A stretch of DNA of 64,000 nt from the NCBI GenBank assembly GCA_031549415.1, contig JAVBPU010000020.1, positions 46,805 through 110,804 of the forward strand, given 5' to 3'. Each line of letters begins with the position of its first letter. The stretch's first letter is position 1. The notes beneath the pieces were generated by a model. The model was given only the letters and a program-made list of their open reading frames with translations, had not been told where the DNA came from and did no database searches. This DNA is from Limiplasma sp031549415 (GTDB lineage: Bacteria > Bacillota > Clostridia > Christensenellales > Aristaeellaceae). The position numbers and the translations under genes are program-made. This document shows, piece by piece, positions 7,838 through 16,376 of this stretch.

Positions 7838-8935
7838 GTGAAAAAGCGGATGATGAGCGCGGTGCTGGCGGGCTTTTTGTGCCTGTGCCTGTGCACGGCC
7901 TGCAGTGAAACCAAACCCATGAACAAGTACAGCATGTTTTTTTTCGACACCTTTGATACGATGATCACCATCCTCGGCTACGCTCCGGACCAGGACACCT
8001 TCGACCGGGTGACGGCGGAGGCGGAGAAGGAGTTTCAGCGCTACCACAAGCTGTTTGACGCCTACCATGCCTATGAAGGCATCCAAAATATCTACACCCT
8101 CAACCGGGATGCGGCCCAGGCCCCGGTGGCCGTGGGGCCGGAGCTGTGGGACCTGCTCCAATTCGCCAAGGAATGGCAGCCCAAGCTCAGGGGCACCACC
8201 AACATTGCCATGGGCGCGGTGCTTTCCCTGTGGCATAACAGCCGGGAGGCCGCCGAGCAGGAGGGCAGCATTCCCGCCCTGCCGGACAGGGCGGCCCTGG
8301 AAGAGGCGGCCCAGCACACGAATTTTGAGGATGTGGTGCTGAATGAGGCGGACCAAACGGTGTTTTTCAAAGACCCGTTGCTGAAGCTGGATGTGGGCGC
8401 GGTGGCCAAGGGATACGCCTGCGAGCGAGTGGCCCAAACGATGCTGGCCTCGGAGATGCCCAGCTTTATCATCAACGGGGGGGGCAATGTGCGGGCGGGC
8501 CACGCGCCAGCGGCCGGGCGCACTTTCTGGGGCGTGGGCCTGCAGAACCCGGAGGCTGCCCAGGACATCACCGCCCCCAACCAGTCCATGGACGTGCTGT
8601 TTCTTTCGGACCTGTCCGTGGTCACCAGCGGCGACTACCAGCGGTTCTATCTGGTGGACGGTGTGCCCTACCACCACATCATCGCGCCGGACACGCTGAT
8701 GCCCGCAAACAACTTCCACGCGGTGACCCTTGTGTGCCAGGACAGCGGCATGGCGGATATTCTGTCCACCGCCATGTTCATTTTGCCTTACGAGGAGGGC
8801 CGCGCCCTGGTGGAGAGCCTGCCCGGGGTGGAAGCCATGTGGGTGCGCGGCGAGGGAGACCAGCGGGAAGTGCTGATGACCGAAGGCATGAAGGCATTCA
8901 GCAAAAACGAAGGGGCTACCAACCCGGATCAATGA
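7838..8935 (+). CDS. apbE: FAD:protein FMN transferase (ApbE), lipoprotein
   Basis: A 365-residue lipoprotein: the signal peptide ends in a lipobox (LCTAC) with the lipidated Cys at about residue 22. The ApbE core shows FFDTFDTMITI at the start, LDVGAVAKGYACERV, INGGGNVRAG, and SDLSVVTSGDYQRF, with the HHIIAPDT segment near the metal site. ApbE moves FMN from FAD to a Thr in D-x-x-(S/T)GAT motifs of extracytoplasmic proteins. The next gene encodes exactly such a substrate, with two motifs. GTG is taken as start because AAAGGGG lies eight bases before it. Confidence 0.92.
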   Translation: MKKRMMSAVLAGFLCLCLCTACSETKPMNKYSMFFFDTFDTMITILGYAPDQDTFDRVTAEAEKEFQRYHKLFDAYHAYEGIQNIYTLNRDAAQAPVAVGPELWDLLQFAKEWQPKLRGTTNIAMGAVLSLWHNSREAAEQEGSIPALPDRAALEEAAQHTNFEDVVLNEADQTVFFKDPLLKLDVGAVAKGYACERVAQTMLASEMPSFIINGGGNVRAGHAPAAGRTFWGVGLQNPEAAQDITAPNQSMDVLFLSDLSVVTSGDYQRFYLVDGVPYHHIIAPDTLMPANNFHAVTLVCQDSGMADILSTAMFILPYEEGRALVESLPGVEAMWVRGEGDQREVLMTEGMKAFSKNEGATNPDQ

Positions 8936-9013
8936 TCCCTGATTCTTCTTTGCATAACAAAAACATTCCCTCCGCATGCTGAACGGAAAGGAACGGCATG
9001 AGGAGGGTTTTTG

Positions 9014-9868
9014 GTGCAGCGCAGAACATGGACGGGATTGATTGTCATAGGCGCGTTGTTATTGGTCTCCGCCAGTATTTTGGTGGTCACCAACGCCTTA
9101 ACGGAAAAAAAGGTGGGCGCGGGAGCCCTGGAGGCGGCGCTTCCCGACCTGCAGACGTTGTTTCCGGAAGCGGATGAGAAGGGAGGCTTCACCGCCCTGT
9201 CCCTGCCGGAGAATACAGAGGTGGACTTTGCCTGCCAGGTCTCCAAGGGGGATATGGTATTGGGCTACGGGGTGGGCGCCACCATGCAGGGCTATGGCGG
9301 CCCCATCCAGATCGTGGCAGGCTTTTTGCCGGAAGGCCCCTTGCAGGGAATCCAGGCGGGAGGCGCGGGCTTTATGGAAACAGAAGGCCTGGGCAGCAAG
9401 GTGCGGGACGAGGCCTTTACTAGCCAGTTTGCCGGAAAGACCGCGCCGCTGGAGCTGGGGGAGGACGTGGAGACCGTGACCGGGGCCACCATCAGTAGCC
9501 GGGCCGTGGTGAACGGCGTGAACCGGGCGGCGGAGGGCTTGTGGAAGAGCGTGAATCCGGTACCAGCCAAAAAAACAGCCCTGCAAGAGGTCAGCGCCAG
9601 CGCGTTGGGGTATGGGGGCCCGGTGCTGGTGCAAATGGCCTTGGATGAAAATGGAGCCATCCAGGCGCTGGCAGTGGGAGCGGCCCGCTTTTTGGAAACG
9701 GAGGGCATCGGCTCCAAGGTGCGGGAGCAGGCCTTTGTGGCGCAGTTTGTGGGCAAGGTTCCGCCGATGGCGCTGGGGGAAGGCATTGACGCGGTGAGCG
9801 GGGCCACGGTCAGCAGCCAGGCCGTTGTGGACGCGGTGAATACGGGGTATACCTTTCTCCATCAATAA
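9014..9868 (+). CDS. Membrane-anchored protein with two FMN-binding (RnfG/NqrC-type) domains
   Basis: A 284-residue protein with one N-terminal membrane anchor (residues 8-28) and two FMN_bind domains facing outside. Each ends in a flavinylation motif: ETVTGATISS (Thr-159) and DAVSGATVSS (Thr-265). The domains share AFxxQFxGKxxPxxLGE and are clearly duplicated. FMN would be attached covalently by ApbE encoded 78 bp upstream. Such proteins pass electrons on the outer face of the membrane, like NqrC/RnfG, but no other Nqr or Rnf subunit is in the window. GTG at 9014 is chosen from AGGAGG seven bases before it. Confidence 0.88.
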   Translation: MQRRTWTGLIVIGALLLVSASILVVTNALTEKKVGAGALEAALPDLQTLFPEADEKGGFTALSLPENTEVDFACQVSKGDMVLGYGVGATMQGYGGPIQIVAGFLPEGPLQGIQAGGAGFMETEGLGSKVRDEAFTSQFAGKTAPLELGEDVETVTGATISSRAVVNGVNRAAEGLWKSVNPVPAKKTALQEVSASALGYGGPVLVQMALDENGAIQALAVGAARFLETEGIGSKVREQAFVAQFVGKVPPMALGEGIDAVSGATVSSQAVVDAVNTGYTFLHQ

Positions 9869-9873
9869 AGGGA

Positions 9874-9902
9874 TTGGCAAAGGGGACCTGGGCTGGTATA
9901 CT
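9874..9902 (+). promoter_or_regulatory. Sigma-A promoter of the LysE-family gene
   Basis: TTGGCA, 17-bp spacer, TATACT. It starts six bases after the end of the FMN-binding gene and about 80 bp before the exporter start codon. Confidence 0.7.
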
Positions 9903-9982
9903 GGATGCATTCATTTGCCAGCCACCCTGTAACGCAAAGGAAGGCCCAAAAAGCGCCAAGGGCCTGGGGAAGGGGCGTTCCC

Positions 9983-10570
9983 ATGTTTTCTTGGGCCACT
10001 TTTTTAAGCTATGCCATCATCACGGCCATTACCCCGGGGCCAAACTGCCTGATGGCCATGAACTGCGCGGCCCGGGTGGGGATGAAAAGGGCTATGCCCT
10101 TTGAACTGGGCATTCTGGCCGGGTTCAGCGTCGCCGCCCTGCTATGCACGGCGTTTTGCAGCCTGTTGCAAACCGCGCTGCCCGCCATTGAGCTGCCCAT
10201 GAAGATCATCGGCGCGGCTTATATGCTTTTTTTGGCCTATCATACCCTGCGGTCCTCTTCGGAGGTCCAGCAGAAGGACAGCCCCAAGGGGTACGGCTTC
10301 TGGTCCGGCGCGTTTTTGCAGTTTCTGAATCCCAAGCTGTATCTCTACTGCATCGTCAGCATGGAAGCCTATATCCTGCCCTATTTTCACGGGCAATGGG
10401 CCGCCTTGGTGGGGTTCTCACTGTTGCTGGCGGGGCTGGGCTTTGTTTGCACGCTGCTGTGGGCAGCCTTTGGGTCCACGTTTAAACTGTTGTTTTCAAA
10501 ATATGCCAAGGCCACCAGCATTGTGATGGCCTTGTTGTTGGCGTATTGCGCGGTGTCTCTGTTTCTATGA
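9983..10570 (+). CDS. LysE/RhtB-family exporter
   Basis: A 195-residue protein with about six hydrophobic helices and the family signature ITAITPGPNCLMAM near the N-terminus, followed by FELGILAGFSVAALL. Members export amino acids or similar small metabolites using the proton gradient; the substrate cannot be assigned. ATG at 9983 is preferred over an upstream ATG at 9905 because the helix-1 signature normally begins within the first 20 residues and AAGGGG lies seven bases before it. It has its own promoter and converges on the VanW gene with only seven bases between stops. Confidence 0.82.
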   Translation: MFSWATFLSYAIITAITPGPNCLMAMNCAARVGMKRAMPFELGILAGFSVAALLCTAFCSLLQTALPAIELPMKIIGAAYMLFLAYHTLRSSSEVQQKDSPKGYGFWSGAFLQFLNPKLYLYCIVSMEAYILPYFHGQWAALVGFSLLLAGLGFVCTLLWAAFGSTFKLLFSKYAKATSIVMALLLAYCAVSLFL

Positions 10571-10577
10571 GGCGGGG

Positions 10578-11969
10578 TTACCCGGCCCTGAAAATGCAGC
10601 AGGTGAGCGCCCCGTCGCTGATCATAAACGTGAAACGGATAGGATAGGGCAAGGTGTTGGTAAAAATCATATTGATGTCGTTGCCGCCCACGGCCGCGTC
10701 AAAGCCCTTGAGGAAGTACTTCGCGCCGATGTTGGCGTGGACTTTGCGGTGATTGACCAAAATGGGTACCTGGATGATGGTGTTATAGAGGGTGGTGTTC
10801 ACCTGGCAGGTGCCGCCGCCGTATCCCCAAAGGGCCGTGGGACTGGCGATGGGCGCGGGCTTATAGCCCGTGGACCTGCGGTAGGGGCCGATCACTTTGT
10901 TGACGTTCACCTGGGCCCCTGGCTGGACGATGGTATCGGTAATCATGGTGGTGGCCAGGTAGATGTTCCAGTTGCGGCCTTGGTATTGCAAGGTATGGAC
11001 ACCCACCGCGTAGTAGGTGGTCATGACGCTGACCAGATCGCCCGGCTGGGCCTGGTCATAGGGAACCACAGACATTTTATAGGCAATATCATCATCCGTG
11101 ACGTACCCTGTGGTGCGCCAGTAGGGGGTCTTATAGCGGCCCTGCTCATCGGGCAGCTCCACGCAAATGGCCGCGCCGGGGTTGATGGTTTTCAGCACCT
11201 TGGGCTTTTTGCCCTTGTGGTTGTAAGCCAGAATGTCCGTGGTATGCTTCATAAAGGCGATGGTGGGATAGACAATATTGCCGGGGATGGGGCCGGCGTA
11301 GGGGTCGATGCGGTCCCATTTGAACAGCGTGGTATTCAGCACATAGCCCTTATATTTGTTATACAGGATATAGGACCATTCGCCCTGCACATGGCTCACC
11401 AGAACCTCCTCATAGGTGGGGACCTTGGTCAGGATGCGGGTGCGCTGGTCCGGCTCCTGGTATACCAGGGCATTCTTGACGGCGTAGGCCTTATAGCCCG
11501 CCTTAAAAGATCCGCTGCTGACCACCGACTGGATGACGGGGCTGTCGGGCATCTCCGCCTCCGCCCCCACAATGCCGCGGCTGGCGTTGTAATCCCGAAT
11601 ATCAGCCAAAAGCGCGGTTTGCACGTATCCTACGGCCTTGACCGTGCGGACCTTGCTCCATTCCGTGCCCAGTTCCACGATATACACCGTGGAACCCTTG
11701 GGGATGCTATCCGATGTACCGTGCTCGGTGCCTGGGCCTCGGCGCACCCGAAGGGCTTTCATGGCGGTGGCGACGTATTTCTCCACTTCGGGGGGAGCGG
11801 CCTCATCCACTTCGGCAGCCAGCGCGTCCGGGTCGTCCTCTACCTCAGCCAGTTGGGCGGCATCATCCTGGATGACAGACTCACCCTCTTCCGCCAACGC
11901 TAGAAAAGGCTGGCAAAACAGCGCCAATAACAGCAAAATGGATACGGTGCGGCGAAAAAAAGTGGTCAT
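10578..11969 (-). CDS. Exported VanW-family protein with SH3 domain
   Basis: A 463-residue exported protein. Order: signal peptide (ending LALA, near residue 24), an acidic linker, a bacterial SH3 domain (about residues 50-115, with LRVRRGPGTEHG and SKVRT), a second SH3-like stretch around residues 150-215, and a C-terminal VanW region with GYGGGTCQVNTTLYN and an HANIGAKYF segment. VanW proteins occur in many Gram-positives outside resistance clusters; their biochemical role is unsettled. SH3 domains suggest peptidoglycan binding. No van genes are nearby, so resistance should not be inferred. The start follows AAGGAGA by six bases. Confidence 0.82.
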   Translation of the reverse strand: MTTFFRRTVSILLLLALFCQPFLALAEEGESVIQDDAAQLAEVEDDPDALAAEVDEAAPPEVEKYVATAMKALRVRRGPGTEHGTSDSIPKGSTVYIVELGTEWSKVRTVKAVGYVQTALLADIRDYNASRGIVGAEAEMPDSPVIQSVVSSGSFKAGYKAYAVKNALVYQEPDQRTRILTKVPTYEEVLVSHVQGEWSYILYNKYKGYVLNTTLFKWDRIDPYAGPIPGNIVYPTIAFMKHTTDILAYNHKGKKPKVLKTINPGAAICVELPDEQGRYKTPYWRTTGYVTDDDIAYKMSVVPYDQAQPGDLVSVMTTYYAVGVHTLQYQGRNWNIYLATTMITDTIVQPGAQVNVNKVIGPYRRSTGYKPAPIASPTALWGYGGGTCQVNTTLYNTIIQVPILVNHRKVHANIGAKYFLKGFDAAVGGNDINMIFTNTLPYPIRFTFMISDGALTCCIFRAG

Positions 11970-12030
11970 GTCGGTCTCCTTCCCCATACAGAACCTACCA
12001 GGTGCAAACGCTACTTCCCTAGTCTGGTTT

Positions 12031-12059
12031 ATTATAGAAAAAGCATACGGGTTCGTCAA
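12031..12059 (-). promoter_or_regulatory. Sigma-A promoter of the VanW-family gene
   Basis: Minus strand: TTGACG, 17-bp spacer, TATAAT, about 60 bp before the start codon. Confidence 0.75.
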
Positions 12060-12113
12060 GCGGAGAGGAAAAGGATCGGCAGGATGGAAAGCAAGAGGGC
12101 AACGCCTTTGGGG

Positions 12114-12138
12114 TAAGAAAAACGCCCCCAGGGCGTTT
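12114..12138 (-). terminator. Terminator of the radA-yacL operon
   Basis: AACGCCC and GGGCGTT pair around a three-base loop; on the minus strand the stem is followed by TTTTCTT. It lies 47 bp beyond the stop of the PIN/TRAM gene. Confidence 0.7.
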
Positions 12139-12184
12139 GTAAAAATCTGGATGGGCAAGTGAGTTGACGAAAACCCTAGGTAGT

Positions 12185-13372
12185 TCATCCCGCCTTTTCG
12201 TCCACGTTTTTCAGTTTGGAAAAAATCATGCGGCCCGCGCTGGTTTGCAGCACGGTGGTCACCACCACGGGTACGCTCTCGCCCACCATGCGGCGGCCAT
12301 TATCCACCACGATCATGGTGCCATCGTCCAAATAGGCCACCCCTTGGCCCGGCTCTTTGCCTTCCCGGACGATCTGCACGGTCAGCTCCTCCCCCGCCAT
12401 CAGCATGGGCTTCACAGCGTTGGCCAGATCGTTGATGTTCAGCACTTTGATTCCGGTGACCCCAGCCACTTTGTTCAGATTATAATCGTTGGTCACCACG
12501 ATGCCGTCCCGGTCCCTGCAAAGGCGCAGCAGCTTCACATCCACTTCCGCCACATCCTCATAATCCGTCTCGTCTACCACGATGGGCCGCTTCAATTCCT
12601 TTTGCAGCTTGCCCAACACATCCAGGCCCCGGCGGCCCCTGGCCCGGCGCAGGCCGTCCCCGCTGTCGGCAATATGGCGCAGCTCCGCCAGCACAAACTG
12701 GGGAATCACAATGTCCCCCTCTAGGAAGCCCGTTTTGACGATGTCCAGGATTCGGCCGTCAATGATGACGGAGGTATCCAAAAACTTTTTTTGGGACAAG
12801 GAAACCGCGCCGCGCTCTTCCAGGCCGTCCTCCTCCTCTGCCAGAAAGAAGGCGGCGGGGTCCAGCAAAGCATCCTCTCCGCCGGAGGTCATCACGCGGC
12901 GGCGCATGCGGCGGGATAGCTGCTTGCCCTCCCGGTAGCGCCGGTAGCCAATTTGCATGCCGATGGTGCCCAGCAGCAGATAAATCAACGCACTAAAGCT
13001 GATGGTGAGCAGCGAAGCTCCGGCGGAGAGAATCAGCTGGGTGACCAGCGCCGCCACGGCCAGGCCCAGGATCAGGCCGATGGTAGCCAGCAAAACTTGC
13101 TGGGCAGGTAGCTTTTCCCATCGCCGCTCCACAGCGGTGACCAGCTGCAAGGTCCGCCGGATTAAAGGGTTGGAAATCAGGAAAAAGAAAAGGGCACCCA
13201 GGGCGCCCAAGGCCCCAAAGACAAAAATGGGGGCCAGGGTTTCAGCCATAAAAGCGGGATAGGTTCTTTGTAGCAGGGGAACCACCAGAGAGGCCACCCC
13301 AACGCCAACGCCCGCACCCAAAAGAGTAATCAGCAGGCGCATCAGCCTTTCTATGAATTTGCTTTTGATCAT
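12185..13372 (-). CDS. PIN/TRAM-domain membrane protein (YacL type)
   Basis: A 395-residue protein: four hydrophobic N-terminal helices (to about residue 115), a charged linker, a PIN nuclease-like domain beginning FLDTSVIIDGRILDI with the acidic residues LDTS...DG, AELRHIAD and VTNDYNLNKVA, and a C-terminal TRAM domain (GVAYLDDGTMIVVDNGRR). YacL-type proteins sit in the membrane with the PIN-TRAM part in the cytoplasm, suggesting RNA or DNA binding or cleavage; the substrate is unknown. It lies 49 bp after radA, as in B. subtilis, but disA, which separates the two there, is missing here. ATG at 13372 follows AAGGAA by eight bases. Confidence 0.87.
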   Translation of the reverse strand: MIKSKFIERLMRLLITLLGAGVGVGVASLVVPLLQRTYPAFMAETLAPIFVFGALGALGALFFFLISNPLIRRTLQLVTAVERRWEKLPAQQVLLATIGLILGLAVAALVTQLILSAGASLLTISFSALIYLLLGTIGMQIGYRRYREGKQLSRRMRRRVMTSGGEDALLDPAAFFLAEEEDGLEERGAVSLSQKKFLDTSVIIDGRILDIVKTGFLEGDIVIPQFVLAELRHIADSGDGLRRARGRRGLDVLGKLQKELKRPIVVDETDYEDVAEVDVKLLRLCRDRDGIVVTNDYNLNKVAGVTGIKVLNINDLANAVKPMLMAGEELTVQIVREGKEPGQGVAYLDDGTMIVVDNGRRMVGESVPVVVTTVLQTSAGRMIFSKLKNVDEKAG

Positions 13373-13421
13373 ATTCGGATTTCCTTCTTTCATCAAATAG
13401 CCAGTTCGGCATTCAGTCCGA

Positions 13422-14798
13422 TCAGTCCGCAACCACGGCCAGCGCTTGCATCAGCGTATCCACGCCGGTCATGTGCACGCCTGGCAAAGAGGGCATGTGC
13501 TTCAAGTTTTGGCGGGGCAGGAGGATTTCCGTAAATCCCAGCCGGGCGCATTCCTGCACGCGGCGCTCTGCCTGCGCCACAGGGCGCACCTCTCCGCAGA
13601 GGCCCACCTCGCCCATCACGCACAAATTGGGCGAAAGGGTGAAGTTTTGAAAACTGGAGGCCACGGCCACGCAGACAGCCAGGTCCGCGGCGGGGTCGTC
13701 CAGTTCCAACCCACCGGCCACGTTCACATAGACATCCTGGTCAAAGAGTTTTTTGCCGGCGCGCTTTTCCATCACCGCCAGCAGCAGGGCGATGCGGCCG
13801 CTGTCAATGCCCCCCACGGTACGCCGGGGCACGGTGTAGAAAGACCGGGAGGCCAGCGCCTGCAAATCGCAAAGAATGGGACGGTTCCCGCCAAGGGCAC
13901 AGAATACCACGCTGCCGCTGGCCCCACGGGCCCGTTGGGACAGCAGTGTTTCACTGGGGTTGGGCACGGGCAGCATGCCTTCCTTGCGCATTTCAAAAAC
14001 GCCCAGCTCATTGACGGAGCCAAAACGGTTCTTCACCGCCCGCAGCAGCCGGTATTCGTGCTGGTGGTCCCCTTCAAAGTAGAGGACCGTGTCCACCATA
14101 TGCTCCAGCACCCGTGGACCGGCCAGGCTGCCTTCCTTGGTCACATGCCCCACCAGGAACATGGCCACGCCGTTTTGCTTGGCATACCGTAGCAGCGATG
14201 CGGTACATTGACGTACTTGGCTGACGCTGCCCGGCGCGCTGGCGCTGTCCTCGGAGACCATGGTTTGGATGGAGTCGATGATGAGGGTGTCCGGCTGTAA
14301 AGCCTCGCATTTTTGCAGGATGCCTTCCACATGGTTTTCCGCCAGTACGTACAAGCTATCTTGGGGGACTTCCAGGCGGGAGGCGCGCATTTTGATCTGC
14401 CGGGCGCTTTCCTCGCCGCTGACATAGAGCACCGGGTTTTGCAGGCTGAGGCTCCCGGCCACCTGCAACAACAGCGTGCTTTTGCCAATGCCGGGATCGC
14501 CGCCCAGCAATGTGACGCTGCCCGCCACCAGCCCACCGCCCAGCACCCGGTCCAGCTCTTCGTTGCCGGTGGTGGTGCGCAGATCGTCCTGGTCCTCCAC
14601 TTGGGACAAAGGCATGGCAGGAGCGCCCTCGCTTCCGATAAAGCGGGCCGCCTTTTGTGCCGTTTTGCTTTGGGTTTGCGTAACAGTTTTGCGCTCCTCA
14701 AAGGTGTTCCACTCGCCGCAATCCGGGCAACAGCCCAGCCAGCGCGCAGTTTCATGCCCGCAGGAGGCGCATACATAACAGGTTTTGTCCTTGGCCAA
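13422..14798 (-). CDS. radA: DNA repair protein RadA (Sms)
   Basis: A 458-residue protein with the full RadA layout: N-terminal C4 zinc finger (CASCGHETARWLGCCPDC), RecA-like ATPase with Walker A GGDPGIGKST near residue 95, the RadA-specific KNRFG motif near residue 255, and a C-terminal Lon-protease-like domain (VNVAGGLELDDPAADLAV). RadA promotes branch migration and D-loop extension in recombination. The start is TTG, supported by AGGAG nine bases upstream and by the zinc finger beginning at residue 7. Confidence 0.95.
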   Translation of the reverse strand: MAKDKTCYVCASCGHETARWLGCCPDCGEWNTFEERKTVTQTQSKTAQKAARFIGSEGAPAMPLSQVEDQDDLRTTTGNEELDRVLGGGLVAGSVTLLGGDPGIGKSTLLLQVAGSLSLQNPVLYVSGEESARQIKMRASRLEVPQDSLYVLAENHVEGILQKCEALQPDTLIIDSIQTMVSEDSASAPGSVSQVRQCTASLLRYAKQNGVAMFLVGHVTKEGSLAGPRVLEHMVDTVLYFEGDHQHEYRLLRAVKNRFGSVNELGVFEMRKEGMLPVPNPSETLLSQRARGASGSVVFCALGGNRPILCDLQALASRSFYTVPRRTVGGIDSGRIALLLAVMEKRAGKKLFDQDVYVNVAGGLELDDPAADLAVCVAVASSFQNFTLSPNLCVMGEVGLCGEVRPVAQAERRVQECARLGFTEILLPRQNLKHMPSLPGVHMTGVDTLMQALAVVAD

Positions 14799-15228
14799 AG
14801 AAATGCTCCTGTTCTGGCCGCTGTGCAGCCTTGTGAGCTGTCAAAGAGGCTTGTCCCTATCATACCGCAGAGAGGACGCGTCTGCTATGACAACGTTTAG
14901 GGAATGGTGTCGAGCGGGTATCAATCGTTCTGGAAAACTCGACAAATCAGGACAGTATGAATACCCTCATAGTATAGCATAAATCGCACACAGTTTCACA
15001 GGGAAGGCATGAACGAATAGTGAATTCTGGAAAATTTCCGGGAGAACAGGCGAAAAAGGGAGAAGGCAAACGCAAGGGGTCCATGCAATCATTGCGCAAA
15101 CTAGTGTTTCTTTACACTAAACAGTAAGAAAGATCGCGGAACATGTAACAATTTACTTAGAAAGATGTAATTTGACTTACTGGTTGTGGTATCCTATCAT
15201 GAATATACTATATATTGGGGGTGGAAGC
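14799..15228. other. Divergent intergenic region between radA and the phosphoesterase gene
   Basis: No gene is seen in these 430 bases. On the minus strand an extended -10 (TGC TATACT, 14979-14971) probably serves radA. TGTCGAG and CTCGACA (14908-14944) form a seven-bp inverted repeat in the radA leader. TAGTGT and ACACTA (15102-15119) form a further inverted repeat that could be an operator. Confidence 0.5.
15172..15200 (+). promoter_or_regulatory. Sigma-A promoter of the phosphoesterase gene
   Basis: TTGACT, 17-bp spacer, TATCAT, ending 28 bp before the ATG. Confidence 0.7.
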
Positions 15229-16311
15229 ATGGCAAGGCGGAAAAACGAATACATTTTTGCCCCCACACGGCAGAAAAGAACAGGTCCGGGCTGCTTGACC
15301 CTGGGTTTGGCGTTGGTGCTGGCGGCGTTTGTGCTGTCCTTTTTGGCCAATCTGGCCATGAACCGGAGGCTGGAGCTGGTGACGGCCAAAATGCCTGTGA
15401 TGTCTTTGAGCAAAGTCTATGAGAATTTTACGGTGCTGCAGATCAGTGACCTCCACGGGGCGGCGGTGGGAAAGAAAGCCGACCCTTGGCGGACGGCGCT
15501 GTATGGCAAAAGCTTTTCCGCAGTGGTGCTCACGGGGGATATGGTGGGCAAAAGCGGAGAGGTAGAGGCCCTGCTGGCGCTGATTGACACACTGAAACAA
15601 CTCAACGCCACGGCCCCTATTTATTTTGTGGCCGGGGACGATGACCCGGCCCCGGTGCAGAGCACCTACCATGGGACCCCGGAGGTGCTGGCGGACTGGG
15701 TGCTGGCGGCAAAAAACGCGGGAGCCATCTACCTGGACGTGCCGATGAGCCAGCAGGCGGGCAAGGGTGTGGTGTGGTTTACACCGGAATACCTGTATAG
15801 CATGGACACGGCAGGGATGGCCCAAAGCCTGGCCCGGCAAAAGGAAGAGATGGAAAGCCAGGGGAAGCAGTATGAGGCGGAGGGCGGGGCCAGCTACCGG
15901 GCCCTGTGCTACCGGTTGGAAGTCATGGAGCAGACAGTGGCGGCGGTGAAGACCATGACGTCCGGCGATCTGCAAATCGCGGTAAGCCACGTGCCCCTGT
16001 CCGTGGACTATGTGCGCACGGCTGTGGAATGGGCAGATCAGATGGCGGTATTCAATTTTCGCAATGTGGCGCTGGTGATGGCGGGGCATTATGTGGGCGG
16101 GCAATGGCGCTTGCCGGGGATTGGGCCGGTGTTTGTGCCGGAGGTGGGCTGGTTCCCAGGGGATGAAGGCATTCTGGGCATGCAGCGCATCAACAGCGTG
16201 AACCAGTACATTTCCGGCGGCGTGGGCGCCAGCAATTATTACCCCATGCCTGGGCGGATGCTAAATACCCCCAGCATCTCGCTGCTGAGCTTTACCGCCA
16301 AGATTGAGTAA
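15229..16311 (+). CDS. Membrane-anchored metallophosphoesterase
   Basis: A 360-residue protein with one N-terminal signal anchor (residues 20-45) and a calcineurin-like phosphoesterase domain outside. The metal-binding motifs are visible in order: ISDLHG, LTGDMVG, AGDDD (in place of GNHD), SHVPLS and MAGHYVGGQ. The Asn-to-Asp change in the third motif is unusual and may affect catalysis. ATG at 15229 is preferred to an upstream ATG because GGGGGTGG lies five bases before it and the KxRxK stretch of the anchor follows. Known relatives hydrolyse phosphoesters such as nucleotides or phospholipids; the substrate is unknown. Confidence 0.82.
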   Translation: MARRKNEYIFAPTRQKRTGPGCLTLGLALVLAAFVLSFLANLAMNRRLELVTAKMPVMSLSKVYENFTVLQISDLHGAAVGKKADPWRTALYGKSFSAVVLTGDMVGKSGEVEALLALIDTLKQLNATAPIYFVAGDDDPAPVQSTYHGTPEVLADWVLAAKNAGAIYLDVPMSQQAGKGVVWFTPEYLYSMDTAGMAQSLARQKEEMESQGKQYEAEGGASYRALCYRLEVMEQTVAAVKTMTSGDLQIAVSHVPLSVDYVRTAVEWADQMAVFNFRNVALVMAGHYVGGQWRLPGIGPVFVPEVGWFPGDEGILGMQRINSVNQYISGGVGASNYYPMPGRMLNTPSISLLSFTAKIE

Positions 16312-16333
16312 AGGGCGAAATGCATAAACAAAC

Positions 16334-16373
16334 CAGAGGGGCTGCCGCACTTGATGACGTGGCAGCCCCTCTG
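16334..16373. terminator. Bidirectional hairpin between convergent genes
   Basis: A perfect 13-bp stem (CAGAGGGGCTGCC with its complement) with a 14-base loop lies between the phosphoesterase stop and the stop of the convergent oxidoreductase. T-rich runs on either side are weak, but position and stability fit a shared terminator. Confidence 0.7.
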
Positions 16374-16376
16374 ATT

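Noticed and set aside
7672..7971. Longer N-terminus for SpoIIE
   Set aside because: It would cover the spoIIE promoter and Spo0A box and overlap apbE; the ATG at 7671 has a good ribosome site.
10578..11969. Vancomycin resistance locus
   Set aside because: Only a VanW-family domain is present; no vanH/A/X or two-component genes occur, and VanW proteins are common outside resistance clusters.
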